Below, piece after piece: positions 35,583 through 45,138 of a stretch of 64,000 nt of DNA. The stretch's first letter is position 1; the number at the start of each line of letters is the position of its first letter. Origin of the DNA: Methyloversatilis universalis EHg5 (GTDB lineage: Bacteria; Pseudomonadota; Gammaproteobacteria; Burkholderiales; Rhodocyclaceae); NCBI RefSeq assembly GCF_000378945.1, contig NZ_KB900539.1:1935142-1999141 (forward strand), read 5' to 3'. Under the pieces are notes generated by a model. That model had not been told where the DNA came from. It was given only the letters and a program-made list of their open reading frames with translations, and did not search any database. The translations under genes and the position numbers were made by a program.

Positions 35583-36422
35583 TCAGCCAAGACGGGTTTC
35601 GAGTGCGTCACGCCAGACCAGCGCACGCTTCTCAAGCGATTTGAGAACGCTGTCCGACACCTTGCCCAGCACCGCCAGCAGCAGGATGGCGGCCAGCACG
35701 ATGTCGGGGCGCGACGTTTCGCGGCCGTCGGTCAGCAGATAGCCCAGGCCGCGGGTGGCGGCGATCAGTTCGGCCGCGACCAGGAACATCCAGGCCAGAC
35801 TCAGGCCGACGCGCAGGCCGGTGTAGAGGCTGGGCAGCGAGGCCGGCAGCAGGATGCGGCGCACCAGCGCAGTCCGGCTCAGGCCATACACCTCGCCCAG
35901 TTCGACCAGTTTGCGGTCGACATTGCGCAGACCGGACAGCAGGTTCAGATAGACCGGGAAGAAGGCGCCGATCGCGATCAGCGTGATCTTGGGCGTTTCG
36001 TCTATGCCCAGCCACAGCAGCAGCAGCGGCACCCAGGCCAGGCTGGGCACTGCGCGCAGTGCCTGGAAGGTCGGGTCGAGCAGCGCTTCGGCGCGGCGGT
36101 CCAGCCCGACCACCACTGCCGCGATCACCGCCAGCGAAGCACCGATCGCGAAGCCGCCGGCCACCCGGGCCAGACTGACGCCGATGTGCGATGCCAGACC
36201 GCTGCCCAGATCGAACAGCGTGCGCACGATTTCGCTCGGTGCCGGGAACAGGTGGGCGGCCAGCACGCCGCTGCGCACCAGCGCTTCGAAGGCCAGCAGC
36301 GTGAGCACCGGCAGCACCCAGCCCAGCGCCGGATGGGGACGCCCGGCACGGCCGGCGGGGACGGCCGGCCGTGCGGACGACACCGTCGCCTGGAGGGAGG
36401 AGGTGCGGGCAGCGGTGTTCAT
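35583..36422 (-). CDS. ssuC: Aliphatic sulfonate ABC transporter permease (first set)
   Basis: 279 residues with six predicted helices and an SsuC EAA loop (LGEVYGLSRTALVRRILLPA). A proline/alanine-rich cytoplasmic N-terminus of about 30 residues precedes the first helix. Only 4 bases separate it from the upstream ssuA stop codon. Confidence 0.9.
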   Translation of the reverse strand: MNTAARTSSLQATVSSARPAVPAGRAGRPHPALGWVLPVLTLLAFEALVRSGVLAAHLFPAPSEIVRTLFDLGSGLASHIGVSLARVAGGFAIGASLAVIAAVVVGLDRRAEALLDPTFQALRAVPSLAWVPLLLLWLGIDETPKITLIAIGAFFPVYLNLLSGLRNVDRKLVELGEVYGLSRTALVRRILLPASLPSLYTGLRVGLSLAWMFLVAAELIAATRGLGYLLTDGRETSRPDIVLAAILLLAVLGKVSDSVLKSLEKRALVWRDALETRLG

Positions 36423-36426
36423 GGCA

Positions 36427-37422
36427 TCAGTCCTTGGACGCGAGCACGGCGGCCGCGTGGCTGGGATCGATCAGTTCGGTCACCACCTTGGCGACGTCGG
36501 TGCCTTTGCGCACCAGCTCTTCCTCGACCAGGATGGGCGCGGCGGCGCGCAGCGCGTCGTGGTGCTCGCGGCCGATGCGCGGGTTGGAGAAATCGGTGCG
36601 CTTCAGCTGGGCCTGCGCCACCGGCAGATTGAGCTTGGCTTCTTCCGCCAGAATCTTCGCGGCTTCGTCCGGATTGGCGATCACCCAGCGGCGGGCACGC
36701 TCGTAGGCGGCGATCACCGTCTTCACCTGATCCGGATGTGCCTTCAGGAATTTCTCGGACACGTTCAGGAAGCCGTAGGTGTTGAAGTTCACATTGCGGT
36801 AGATGAGCTTGGAGCCGGCTTCCAGTTCGCTCGCAGCGAGGTGCGGATCCAGACCGGCCCAGGCGTCGACCCGCTTCTGTTCCAGCGCGACCCGGCCGTC
36901 CGGGTGCTGCAGATGGACGATCTCGACGTCGTTGCGCGACAGGCCCGCTTCATGCAGCGAGCGCAGCAGGAACAGATAGGGGTCGGTACCCTTGGTGGCG
37001 GCGATGCGCTTGCCCTTCAGTTCGGCCACCGACTTGATGGTCGAGTCCTTCGGCACCGCGAGCGCGGTCCATTCCGGTCGCGAGTACACATAGACCGAGC
37101 GGATCGGATTGCCGTTGGCGCGGCTCAGCACTGCGGCCAGACCGGCGGTGCTGCCGAAGTCGATGGCGCCGCTGTTCAGGAATTCGAGCGCGCGGTTGCT
37201 GCCCTGGCTCAGCGTCCATTTCACTTCGATGCCGACCGGCTTCACCGCTTGTTCCAGCCAGCCGAAGCGCTTGAGCACCAGGCTGGTCGGCGAGTAGTAG
37301 GCGTAGTCGAGGCGGATTTCCTTCGGCGCGTCGCCGGCGGCGAAGCCGGTCAGCGGCAGTGCGCTGGCCGCCAGACCGGCGGCGATCAGCAGGCGGCGGA
37401 TGCGGGAGGGTGAGCTGCTCAT
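36427..37422 (-). CDS. ssuA: Aliphatic sulfonate-binding protein (first set)
   Basis: 331 residues. A Sec signal peptide (about 1-29, ending FAA) precedes a binding domain of the SsuA family (KEIRLDYAYYSPTSLVLKRF, DAWAGLDPHLAASELEAG). This is the promoter-proximal gene of the ten-gene minus-strand operon that runs to lsfA at 29318. The shared sulfur-regulon motif (37524-37544) lies about 100 bases upstream. Confidence 0.9.
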   Translation of the reverse strand: MSSSPSRIRRLLIAAGLAASALPLTGFAAGDAPKEIRLDYAYYSPTSLVLKRFGWLEQAVKPVGIEVKWTLSQGSNRALEFLNSGAIDFGSTAGLAAVLSRANGNPIRSVYVYSRPEWTALAVPKDSTIKSVAELKGKRIAATKGTDPYLFLLRSLHEAGLSRNDVEIVHLQHPDGRVALEQKRVDAWAGLDPHLAASELEAGSKLIYRNVNFNTYGFLNVSEKFLKAHPDQVKTVIAAYERARRWVIANPDEAAKILAEEAKLNLPVAQAQLKRTDFSNPRIGREHHDALRAAAPILVEEELVRKGTDVAKVVTELIDPSHAAAVLASKD

Positions 37423-37523
37423 GATCTTCCTTTTCAGTCCGGTTGAATGTCGTGTCCGACGGTGTCGGGTCGCGCTGTGTCGCGCGTCTGAAGGTCATGC
37501 TAGGGGCGGGCGCCGCGCATCCA

Positions 37524-37544
37524 AACCAATTAAATCTGCGCTGC
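37524..37544 (-). promoter_or_regulatory. Shared sulfur-regulon motif, site 2 (ssu operon)
   Basis: On the minus strand: GCAGCGCAG, five bases, ATTGGTT. It matches the sbp site in 19 of 21 positions and is about 100 bases before the ssuA start codon. Confidence 0.6.
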
Positions 37545-37610
37545 ATTTGTGCGGACGGACTGCGTTGCTTTGCCGATCCAGTGATAAGCGGATGCGGCGC
37601 AGGGCAACAA

Positions 37611-37644
37611 AAAAGCCTCCGTTCCCGGCTGGGGACGGAGGCTT
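37611..37644 (-). terminator. Terminator of the sbp-ssuE-ssuD operon
   Basis: Stem AAGCCTCCGT (37613-37622) / ACGGAGGCTT (37635-37644); on the minus strand the T-run TTTTTTG follows. It is 25 bases beyond the ssuD stop codon. Confidence 0.87.
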
Positions 37645-37668
37645 TTCAGGCGGGACGGCGCAGCGCGA

Positions 37669-38820
37669 TCAGCTGGCGGATGCGGCCGGCACGTAGTGGT
37701 TGGCGACGATTTCGCCGAAGGGGCCGGACAGGCTGAAGCCGGGCAGGCCCTGCTGCTGCGCTCTCGGCAGATGCGGGAACACCTGCTCGGCGAAGCTGTA
37801 GGCCTCTTCGAGGTGCGGATAGCCGGACAGGATGAAGGTTTCGATGCCGAGGTCGGCGTACTCCTTCATGCGTGCGGCAATGGTCGGCCCGTCGCCGACC
37901 AGCGCGGTACCGGCACCGCCGCGCACCAGGCCGACGCCGGCCCACAGATTAGGGCTCACCTCCAGCCGGTCGCGGCGCCCGCCGTGCAGCGCGGCCATGC
38001 GGCGCTGGCCTTCGGAATCCATCTGCGCGAATTTCTTCTGCGCGGCGGCGATGGTGTCGTCATCGAGATGGCGGATCAGGTCGTCAGCCGCCTGCCAGGC
38101 GCGCTCGTTCGTGTCGCGTGCGATCACGTGCAGGCGGATGCCGAAGCGCAGCGTGCGGCCGTGCGCTGCGGCGCGGCGGCGCATGTCGGCGATCTTCTCC
38201 GCCACCGCGGCCGGCGGTTCGCCCCAGGTGAGATAGACATCCACCTGTTCGGCCGCCAGTTCGTGCGCCGCCGGCGACGAACCGCCGAACCACAGCGGCG
38301 GATGCGGGCGCTGCACCGTCGGGTAAAGCTGCTTGCCGCCCTTCACGGTCAGATGCTTGCCGCTGAAGTCGAAGGACGCACCTTCGTGCGCACCGGACAG
38401 GATGCCGCGCCAGATGCGCAGGAATTCGTCGGTGATTTCGTAGCGTTCGTCGTGCGTGTGGAAGATGCCGTCACCGTCGAGTTCGGTCGGATCGCCGCCG
38501 GTCACCACATTGATCAGCAGCCGGCCGCCGGACAGGCGATCGAAGGTGGCCGCCATGCGCGCGGCCAGCGACGGTGCGGTCAGGCCGGGCCGCACCGCGA
38601 CCAGGAATTTCAGCCGCTGGGTGAAGCCGATCAGTGCCGAAGCGGTGACCCAGGCGTCTTCGCAGGAGCGCCCGGTGGGCAGCAGCACGCCGTCGTAGCC
38701 CAGCGTGTCGGCCGCGATGGCGACCTGTTTCATGTAGTCCAGACTGACCTGGCGCCCGCCTTCCGCGGTGCCCAGATAGCGGCTGTCGCCATGGGTGGGG
38801 ATGAACCAGAACACATTCAT
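37669..38820 (-). CDS. ssuD: FMNH2-dependent alkanesulfonate monooxygenase
   Basis: 383 residues of the bacterial luciferase family, essentially the length of E. coli SsuD. It converts alkanesulfonates to aldehyde and sulfite using reduced FMN. Typical segments are [37 protein letters not shown] (with the conserved active-site cysteine) and [17 protein letters not shown] (conserved Arg and His). The ATG at 38820 was preferred to a far upstream in-frame start. It is 55 bases after ssuE and is followed by a terminator. Confidence 0.94.
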   Translation of the reverse strand: MNVFWFIPTHGDSRYLGTAEGGRQVSLDYMKQVAIAADTLGYDGVLLPTGRSCEDAWVTASALIGFTQRLKFLVAVRPGLTAPSLAARMAATFDRLSGGRLLINVVTGGDPTELDGDGIFHTHDERYEITDEFLRIWRGILSGAHEGASFDFSGKHLTVKGGKQLYPTVQRPHPPLWFGGSSPAAHELAAEQVDVYLTWGEPPAAVAEKIADMRRRAAAHGRTLRFGIRLHVIARDTNERAWQAADDLIRHLDDDTIAAAQKKFAQMDSEGQRRMAALHGGRRDRLEVSPNLWAGVGLVRGGAGTALVGDGPTIAARMKEYADLGIETFILSGYPHLEEAYSFAEQVFPHLPRAQQQGLPGFSLSGPFGEIVANHYVPAASAS

Positions 38821-38875
38821 GATGGATACCTTGGAATGCTTGGATTGCCTGCGCGTGCGTGAAAGCGGGGTGGAC

Positions 38876-39466
38876 TCAGACGCTGCAGCGCACCTGGTCG
38901 AAGGGCACCGGCTCGACCTGCTGCGCACGCCGGTTCAGCAGTGCGCGGTACTCGTAGACCAGCCGGTCAGTGGCCTGCAGCAGGCGGTCGATGATGTCGT
39001 CCGACAGCAGGTAGTTGCCGTGCTCGTCCTTGGTCACCGTGCTGTCGGTGGCATGCACGCCCGGCAGCACCAGTGCCGGCGACATCGACTGCAGCACCGG
39101 GCGCAGCGCGTAGTCGAGCGCCAGTGCGTGGTGCGGGCTGCCGGCGGTGGCCAGCGGCAGCACCACCTTGCCGTCCAGCCCGTTCTGCGGAAGCAGGTCG
39201 AGAAAGCTTTTCAGCAGGCCGCTGTAGGCGGCCTTGTAGACCGGCGTGGCAATGACCAGCGCGCTGGCGGCGGCCACCCGTTCGCTGGCGGCGCGGATCT
39301 GCGGGTCGCCGAAGCGGGCGTGCAGCAGTGCGTGCGCCGGCAGATCGGTCAGCTTGAGCCGCGTGTTCTCGACACCGCGCCGCTCCAGTTCGGCGGCGAC
39401 GAAGCCGGACAGCGCGGCCGAGCGCGACGGCTCAACCGGGCTGCCCTGGAGGAACAGGATGGACAT
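38876..39466 (-). CDS. ssuE: NAD(P)H-dependent FMN reductase SsuE
   Basis: 196 residues, flavodoxin-like fold. The phosphate loop is [14 protein letters not shown] and the second FMN contact [20 protein letters not shown]. It supplies FMNH2 to SsuD, encoded next. The upstream extension of the frame is not conserved; [10 protein letters not shown] at 39466 is the family start. It lies 17 bases after sbp. Confidence 0.92.
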   Translation of the reverse strand: MSILFLQGSPVEPSRSAALSGFVAAELERRGVENTRLKLTDLPAHALLHARFGDPQIRAASERVAAASALVIATPVYKAAYSGLLKSFLDLLPQNGLDGKVVLPLATAGSPHHALALDYALRPVLQSMSPALVLPGVHATDSTVTKDEHGNYLLSDDIIDRLLQATDRLVYEYRALLNRRAQQVEPVPFDQVRCSV

Positions 39467-39483
39467 TCGGTCGGGCTCCGCGC

Positions 39484-40491
39484 TCAGCGCACGCTGATCT
39501 GGTCGAACACGCCGCCGTCGGCGAAGTGTGTTTTCTGTGCCTTCTGCCATCCGCCGAACTCGGCGTCGATGGTGAAGAGTTTCACCGGCGCGAAGGTCTT
39601 GGCGTACTTGGCGGCGACCTTGGGGTCGATCGGGCGGTAGTAGTTCTGGGCCGCGATTTCCTGACCTTCCGGGCTGTACAGGTATTCCAGGTAGGCGGTC
39701 GCCACCGCGCGGGTGCCGCGCTTGTCCACCACCTTGTCGACCACGCTGACCGGCGGTTCGGCCAGGATGGACAGCGAAGGGGTGACGATTTCGAACTTGT
39801 CCGGGCCCAGCTCCTTCACCGCCAGATAGGCCTCGTTCTCCCAGGCGATGAGTACATCACCGATGCCGCGCTCGACGAAGGTGGTGGTCGAACCGCGGGC
39901 GCCGGAATCGAGCACCTTCACGTTGGCGAACAGCTTTTTGACGAACTCTTTCGCGGTGGCGTCCGAGCCGCCCGGCTGCTTGGCCGCGTAGGCCCAGGCG
40001 GCGAGGTAGTTCCAGCGGGCGCCGCCCGAGGTCTTGGGGTTGGGGGTGATGACCTCGATGCCCGGCTTGACCAGATCGTTCCAGTCCTTCAGGTGCTTGG
40101 GGTTGCCCTTGCGCACCAGGAACACGATGGTGGAGGTGTAGGGGGAGGCGTTGTGGGGCAGGCGCTTCTGCCAGTCGGCGGGGATGAGCTTGCCGTTGTC
40201 GTGCAGGGCATCGACGTCGTAGGCCAGCGCGAGGGTGACCACGTCGGCTTCGAGGCCGTCGATGACCGAGCGGGCCTGTTTGCCGGAGCCGCCGTGGGAC
40301 TGCTTGATGGTGACGTTGTCGCCGGACTTGGCCTTCCAGTGCTTGGCGAAGGCGGCGTTGAAGTCCTGATAGAGCTCGCGGGTCGGGTCGTAGGACACGT
40401 TGAGCAGGGTGATGTCGGCGGCCAGGGCGTTGCCGGCGAGAGCGGTGCCGAGCAGCAGGCTGGCGGCGAGGGTACGCAGGGCGGTTTTCAT
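39484..40491 (-). CDS. sbp: Sulfate/thiosulfate-binding periplasmic protein
   Basis: 335 residues. A Sec signal peptide (about 1-24, ALA|AD) precedes a sulfate-binding fold ([73 protein letters not shown]). The cysUWA permease/ATPase genes are not in the window. It is the first gene of sbp-ssuE-ssuD, with the shared regulatory motif about 70 bases upstream. Confidence 0.93.
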   Translation of the reverse strand: MKTALRTLAASLLLGTALAGNALAADITLLNVSYDPTRELYQDFNAAFAKHWKAKSGDNVTIKQSHGGSGKQARSVIDGLEADVVTLALAYDVDALHDNGKLIPADWQKRLPHNASPYTSTIVFLVRKGNPKHLKDWNDLVKPGIEVITPNPKTSGGARWNYLAAWAYAAKQPGGSDATAKEFVKKLFANVKVLDSGARGSTTTFVERGIGDVLIAWENEAYLAVKELGPDKFEIVTPSLSILAEPPVSVVDKVVDKRGTRAVATAYLEYLYSPEGQEIAAQNYYRPIDPKVAAKYAKTFAPVKLFTIDAEFGGWQKAQKTHFADGGVFDQISVR

Positions 40492-40558
40492 GGTGGGGCT
40501 CCGTGTGCGGTCAGTCGATGCGATGGATCGCACTGTAGGGAGCCGCCCGGGCGATGCG

Positions 40559-40579
40559 AACCAATTAAAACTGCGCTGC
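40559..40579 (-). promoter_or_regulatory. Shared sulfur-regulon motif, site 3 (sbp)
   Basis: On the minus strand: GCAGCGCAG, five bases, ATTGGTT, then CGCATCG. Nearly identical to the site before the ssu operon; 68 bases before the sbp start codon. Confidence 0.6.
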
Positions 40580-40697
40580 TTTGCACCGCTTTCCTGCAAA
40601 GCTTGTGAATTCCGGTGAGAAGGGTGGCGGCGTTTCCGGAATCTTTCGCCGCCGGATACGGTCTGTCGCGCCGGACGCCCCTGTTCCGGAACCCGCC

Positions 40698-41867
40698 ATG
40701 AACGACCTGTTCGCACCCGCGCCGCACGACACCTTCGAGCCCACGCTTGCGGCCGCCCAAGCCCGCATCGACGCGCTGGACCCCGCTCGCTACGCGCGAA
40801 CCCGAAATCATCTCGATGGCGCGGTGAGTCGCCTGTCGCCCTATCTGACCCACGGCTTCACGGACGTGCCCGCGGTGATCGCCCGCCTCGGGCAGCGCCA
40901 CGCGCTGACGCCGGCGGACAAGATCGTGTTCGAACTCGCGTGGCGCGAGTACTTCCATCACCTGTGGCGGCACTGGGGCGACGGCATCCTGAGCGCCCGC
41001 CGACCGGCACCGGCCGCGCACTACGCGGCCGAACTGCCGGCCGACGTACGCGAAGGCCGCACCGGCGTGCCGGTGATCGACGCCTCGGTGCGCACGCTGT
41101 ACGACACCGGCTACCTGCACAACCACGCCCGCATGTGGCTGGCGAGCTATCTGGTGCATCTGCGCAAGACCGGCTGGCTGGCCGGCGCGAGCTGGATGTA
41201 CCGCCATCTGCTGGACGGCGATCTGGCGTCCAACATGCTCTCCTGGCAATGGGTGGCCGGCACGCTGACCGGCAAGCCCTATCTGTTCAATGCCGAGAAC
41301 GTGGCCCGCTACGCGCCGGCGCTGACCAGTCCGGGCAGCGCGATCGACGACAGTTATGAAGCGCTCGACCGCAGAGCGCGCCACGCGCCGGACTGCGGCC
41401 CCGAACCGGGTGTGCATGCGGCGGTGGCGGAGCCAGGTACCGGTGCGCCGCCGGCGGAATCCGCCGCGTTTCCGACCGGCGCCGACCCGGTGTGGCTGGT
41501 GCACCCGTGGTCGCTGGGCGAGGTACCGCCGGGCCATGTCGCGGTCGGCTGGATCGAACCCGGATTCCACGCGCGCTTCGGCTGGAGCGCCGCGCGCTGG
41601 GCTTTCGTGGTGGCCCGCATGCGCGCGCTGTGCGACAGCATGGTGGTGGGCGATGCGGACCGCTTGCGGCGGCTGTGGCCGACCGCCCGGCTGAGCGCGC
41701 AGGCCACGCTGAATCCCTTCTACGCCGAGGCGCTGCGCGACGCCCGGGTGACGGTGCAGCCGGTGCCGCACCAGTTCGACGACCCGCCGCAAGCGCAGCC
41801 TTCGTTTTCCCGTTTCTGGCAGACGGTCGCGCCCGACGCATCGACCTCGCAACCCTGGCACCGCTGA
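40698..41867 (+). CDS. Antenna-less photolyase/cryptochrome FAD-binding-domain protein
   Basis: 389 residues. The first about 220 residues match only the helical FAD-binding domain of DNA photolyases ([59 protein letters not shown]). The N-terminal Rossmann-like antenna domain is absent, not truncated away: a proper start with MNDLFAPAP is present. A second region of about 120 residues (from about 260, [20 protein letters not shown]) follows and is unfamiliar. It is the first gene of a three-gene photolyase cluster, divergent from sbp. Confidence 0.75.
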   Translation: MNDLFAPAPHDTFEPTLAAAQARIDALDPARYARTRNHLDGAVSRLSPYLTHGFTDVPAVIARLGQRHALTPADKIVFELAWREYFHHLWRHWGDGILSARRPAPAAHYAAELPADVREGRTGVPVIDASVRTLYDTGYLHNHARMWLASYLVHLRKTGWLAGASWMYRHLLDGDLASNMLSWQWVAGTLTGKPYLFNAENVARYAPALTSPGSAIDDSYEALDRRARHAPDCGPEPGVHAAVAEPGTGAPPAESAAFPTGADPVWLVHPWSLGEVPPGHVAVGWIEPGFHARFGWSAARWAFVVARMRALCDSMVVGDADRLRRLWPTARLSAQATLNPFYAEALRDARVTVQPVPHQFDDPPQAQPSFSRFWQTVAPDASTSQPWHR

Positions 41868-41881
41868 TCATGGAGACGCGC

Positions 41882-42328
41882 ATGACCCTCAATCCGCAGG
41901 CGCGGCGGCCCGCACGAGTGCTCGGCCTGGCAGGACTGATTCCCTTCGTCGGGCTGACGCTGGCGCTGCTGGCCGGCTTCGATGCCCCCCGCACGCTGGC
42001 GCTGGCTCAGTTGGCCTACGCCGCCACCATCCTCAGTTTCGTCGGGGCGCTGCACTGGGGGCTGGCGCTCGCGGCGCCGCAGCTGGATGAAGCGGCCCAG
42101 TGGCGGGCGCTCGGCTGGGGTGTGCTGCCGGCACTGATCGCCTGGTGCGCGCTGCTGGTGCCGCTGCCCACCGGTCTGTGGCTGATGGCGGCGCTGGTGC
42201 CGGCCTGTGCCTGGATGGACGCGCAGCTCGCGCGTCAGCTCGGCCTGGCGCCCTGGTATCTGCGCCTGCGTCTGCTGCTGAGCGCGGTGGTGGCGCCCTG
42301 TCTGGCGCTGTCGGCACTGGCGGTCTGA
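41882..42328 (+). CDS. DUF3429 membrane protein
   Basis: 148 residues with four to five hydrophobic helices (LIPFVGLTLALLAGF, ATILSFVGALHWGLALA, GVLPALIAWCALLVPLP). The FVGALHWG motif is characteristic of DUF3429. GGAG eight bases before the ATG at 41882 decides the start over an ATG 12 bases earlier. It sits 14 bases after the antenna-less photolyase and 6 bases before the next photolyase, so the three are one operon. Confidence 0.8.
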   Translation: MTLNPQARRPARVLGLAGLIPFVGLTLALLAGFDAPRTLALAQLAYAATILSFVGALHWGLALAAPQLDEAAQWRALGWGVLPALIAWCALLVPLPTGLWLMAALVPACAWMDAQLARQLGLAPWYLRLRLLLSAVVAPCLALSALAV

Positions 42329-42334
42329 TCGCCC

Positions 42335-43882
42335 ATGCAGGTGGTGTGGTTCAAGCGCGACCTGCGCATTCACGACCACGCGCCGCTGCGCGCGGCGGCC
42401 GCGGCCGGCCCGGTGCTGGCGCTGTACGTTCATGAGCCCTCGCTGCTGGCGCAGCCCGAGATGGATGCACGCCACGCGGGTTTTCTGCGCGAGGCGCTGG
42501 ACGACCTGACGCGTCGGCTGCAGACGCTGGGCCTGTCGCTGCTGCAGTTGCGCGGCGACATGCCGGCGGTGCTGGATGCGCTGCACCGTGCGGCGCCGGT
42601 CAGCGCGCTGTGGAGCCACGAAGAGACCGGCACGCTGGCCAGCTTCGCGCGCGACCGGGCGGTCGCCGACTGGTGCCGCGCGCACGGCGTGCCCTGGCAT
42701 GAGAGCCCGAATGGCGGCGTGGTGCGCCGGCTGCGCGACCGCGACCGCTGGTCCGACCTCTGGCTGTCGCGCATGACGCCTGCACCGCTGCCGCCGCCTG
42801 CGCACATCGAAGCGGCGGCTCATCCGCTGGCCGGTCTGCAGTCCACGCCGGACCCGCTGGCGCTCGGCGTGGCCGGGGCTGACATCGCCGGTCGCCAGCG
42901 CGCCGGTCGCCGGCAGGCGCTGGCCGAGCTGGACACCTTCCTGTCCGAGCGGCTGCCGCGCTATCGCCGCGGCATGTCCAGTCCGCTCAGCGGCGAGCAC
43001 GACTGTTCGCGCCTGTCGCCGCATCTGGCTTTCGGTACGCTGTCGCTGCGCGAGGTGGTGCACGCGGTATGGCGGGCGCGCGCCCGCTGGCTGGCCCGTC
43101 TGCCCGGCCCGGATCAGGCGGCGGCGCTGGCCGGGCTGAAATCCTTCGAAAGCCGGCTGCACTGGCAGGCGCATTTCATCCAGAAGCTGGAATCGGAGCC
43201 GGACATCGAACTGCGCGCGGTGAACCGCCTGTACGACGGTCTGCGCGAGGCGGACTTTTCAGCCTCACGGCACGCCGCCTGGTGCGCCGGTGAAACCGGA
43301 TTTCCGTTCATCGACGCCTGCATGCGCGCGCTCGCGGCGACCGGCTGGATCAACTTCCGCATGCGCGCCATGCTGGTGGCTTTCTCGTCCTACCAGCTGT
43401 GGAATCACTGGCGCGAACCCGGCCTGCATCTGGCGCGCCAGTTCACCGACTTCGAGCCGGGCATTCACTGGCCGCAGGTACAGATGCAGTCCGGTGTGAC
43501 CGGCATCAACACGCTGCGCATCTACAACCCGGTCAAGCAGCAGACCGATCAGGACCCGAAGGGCATTTTCGTGCGCCGCTGGCTGCCGGAACTGGCGCGC
43601 GTGCCGCTGGCGCTGCTGGCCGAGCCCTGGCGCATGGACGCCGCACAGCAGCGGGAGGCCGGCTGCGTGATCGGCCGCGACTATCCGGCGCCGGTGGTCG
43701 ATCACCTGGCGGCGGCCCGGGCCGCGCGCGACGCGGTATGGGCGGTCCGCCGGCAGCCGGACGCGGCCGGTGAGGCACGCCGGGTGTATCTGCAGCACGG
43801 CAGTCGCAATCCGAACCGTGAAGGATCGCCGCGACGTGGCCGGAAGCCGGCCGACGACGCCCAGATGGGCTTCGGTTTCTGA
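42335..43882 (+). CDS. Cryptochrome/deoxyribodipyrimidine photolyase family protein
   Basis: 515 residues. The N-terminal antenna domain starts VVWFKRDLRIHDHAPLRAA; the FAD domain contains SRLSPHLAFGTLSLREVVHA, TGFPFIDACMRALAATGWIN and the bipartite site around WPQVQMQSGVTGINTLRIYN. The QMQSG form and IYNPVKQQTDQDPKG are typical of a betaproteobacterial photolyase subgroup that may differ from classical CPD class I enzymes. It repairs UV dimers or acts as a blue-light protein. Last gene of the three-gene cluster. Confidence 0.88.
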   Translation: MQVVWFKRDLRIHDHAPLRAAAAAGPVLALYVHEPSLLAQPEMDARHAGFLREALDDLTRRLQTLGLSLLQLRGDMPAVLDALHRAAPVSALWSHEETGTLASFARDRAVADWCRAHGVPWHESPNGGVVRRLRDRDRWSDLWLSRMTPAPLPPPAHIEAAAHPLAGLQSTPDPLALGVAGADIAGRQRAGRRQALAELDTFLSERLPRYRRGMSSPLSGEHDCSRLSPHLAFGTLSLREVVHAVWRARARWLARLPGPDQAAALAGLKSFESRLHWQAHFIQKLESEPDIELRAVNRLYDGLREADFSASRHAAWCAGETGFPFIDACMRALAATGWINFRMRAMLVAFSSYQLWNHWREPGLHLARQFTDFEPGIHWPQVQMQSGVTGINTLRIYNPVKQQTDQDPKGIFVRRWLPELARVPLALLAEPWRMDAAQQREAGCVIGRDYPAPVVDHLAAARAARDAVWAVRRQPDAAGEARRVYLQHGSRNPNREGSPRRGRKPADDAQMGFGF

Positions 43883-43897
43883 CCGCAGCCCGCGCGC

Positions 43898-45073
43898 TCA
43901 GTCGCCCAGCGCCTGTTCCAGATCGGCGATCAGGTCGCCGGCGTCTTCCAGCCCGATGGACAGCCGCAGCATGGCGTCCGGAATGCCGCGCCGGGCGCGC
44001 TCTTCCGGCGCGATGCCGTGGTGGGTGGTGGTGCAGGGCTGGGTGACCAGACTTTCGACGCCGCCCAGGCTGGGCGCGAGCCGGATCAGCTTCAGCCGGT
44101 CAGCGACCCGGGTCGCGTCTTCGCGCCCGCCGCGCACCACGATGCTCAGCATGCCGCCGAAACCGTCCATCTGCGTCTTCGCCAGCGCGTGACCTGGCGC
44201 GTCCGGCAGACCGGGGTAATGCACCCGCGCAATCTTCGGGTGGCGCGCCATCGCTTCGGCCACCGCCTGCGCATTGGCGTTGTGCTGGCGTACCCGGACC
44301 ACCAGCGTGCGCAGGCTGCGTGACAGCAGCGCGCAGGTTTCCGGCGACGGCACGGTGCCCAGATTCTTGCGCCAGGCCCACACCGGCTCAAGCAGCGCGC
44401 GGCTGCCCATCAGCACGCCGGCGGTGAGGTCGCTGTGGCCGCCAAGGTACTTGGTGGCGCTGTGCATCACGATGTCCGCCCCCAGTTCCAGCGGTCGCTG
44501 GTTCACCGGTGAGGCGAAGGTGTTGTCGATCGCGACCAGCGCGCCGTGGGCATGCGCGCGTGCGGCCATGGCACGGATGTCGACGATGTCCAGAGTGGGG
44601 TTGGTCGGCGTTTCGAAGAACACCAGCTTCACGCCGTCGGCCAGCAGCGCATCCAGCCGGTCGGTTTCGTGGCCGAGGATGCAGTGGGTGCGCAGACCGA
44701 GGCCGGGCAGCTGCTGTTCCAGCAGTTCCAGCGTGCCGCCGTAGGCGTCGCCGACGCACACGATGCCGTCGCGGCCATGGGTCAGGAAGAGGGCGCTCAG
44801 CGCCGCCATGCCGGAGGCGAACACCCAGGCCGCCTCGGCGCTTTCCAGCCCGGCCAGCGTTTCTTCCAGCGCAAAGATGGTGGGGTTCAGGCCGTAGCGG
44901 GTGTACAGCCCGCCGCGGGTGCGACCGTCGATCACGTCGAGCAGATCGGCGGTGGAGGCGAAACCGAAGGTGGTGGTGTTGTAGACCGGCGGATAGGGGC
45001 TGCCGTAGGCGTCATCCGCCGTATGGCCATGGATGGCGCGGGTGGCGAGCCGTTGGGGAGGCATGTCGGACAT
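43898..45073 (-). CDS. Cys/Met-metabolism PLP-dependent enzyme (cystathionine gamma-lyase/synthase type)
   Basis: 391 residues of the Cys_Met_Meta_PP family. PLP lysine K208 lies in HSATKYLGGHSD, with D183 (AIDNTF) for the pyridine nitrogen and YTRYGLNPT (about 57-65) as the phosphate/substrate loop. Members catalyse transsulfuration or gamma-elimination; I cannot separate metB, metC-like and mgl functions from sequence alone. The start at 45073 is preferred; its Shine-Dalgarno AGGA is buried in a 15-bp hairpin immediately upstream, which suggests translational control. Confidence 0.87.
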   Translation of the reverse strand: MSDMPPQRLATRAIHGHTADDAYGSPYPPVYNTTTFGFASTADLLDVIDGRTRGGLYTRYGLNPTIFALEETLAGLESAEAAWVFASGMAALSALFLTHGRDGIVCVGDAYGGTLELLEQQLPGLGLRTHCILGHETDRLDALLADGVKLVFFETPTNPTLDIVDIRAMAARAHAHGALVAIDNTFASPVNQRPLELGADIVMHSATKYLGGHSDLTAGVLMGSRALLEPVWAWRKNLGTVPSPETCALLSRSLRTLVVRVRQHNANAQAVAEAMARHPKIARVHYPGLPDAPGHALAKTQMDGFGGMLSIVVRGGREDATRVADRLKLIRLAPSLGGVESLVTQPCTTTHHGIAPEERARRGIPDAMLRLSIGLEDAGDLIADLEQALGD

Positions 45074-45075
45074 GG

Positions 45076-45111
45076 GGCGTATCCTGCAGACGGAAGTCTG
45101 AAGGATACGCC
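45076..45111 (-). promoter_or_regulatory. Leader hairpin that sequesters the ribosome site of the PLP enzyme gene
   Basis: GGCGTATCCT (45076-45085) pairs perfectly with AGGATACGCC (45102-45111), and an inner CAGAC/GTCTG arm closes on a GGAA loop. On the minus-strand transcript the only ribosome site, AGGA, is in the 3' arm, 2-3 bases before the start codon region. No T-run follows, so it is not a simple terminator. Confidence 0.6.
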
Positions 45112-45138
45112 TGCACCGCATTGGTGCGTAACGACTGA

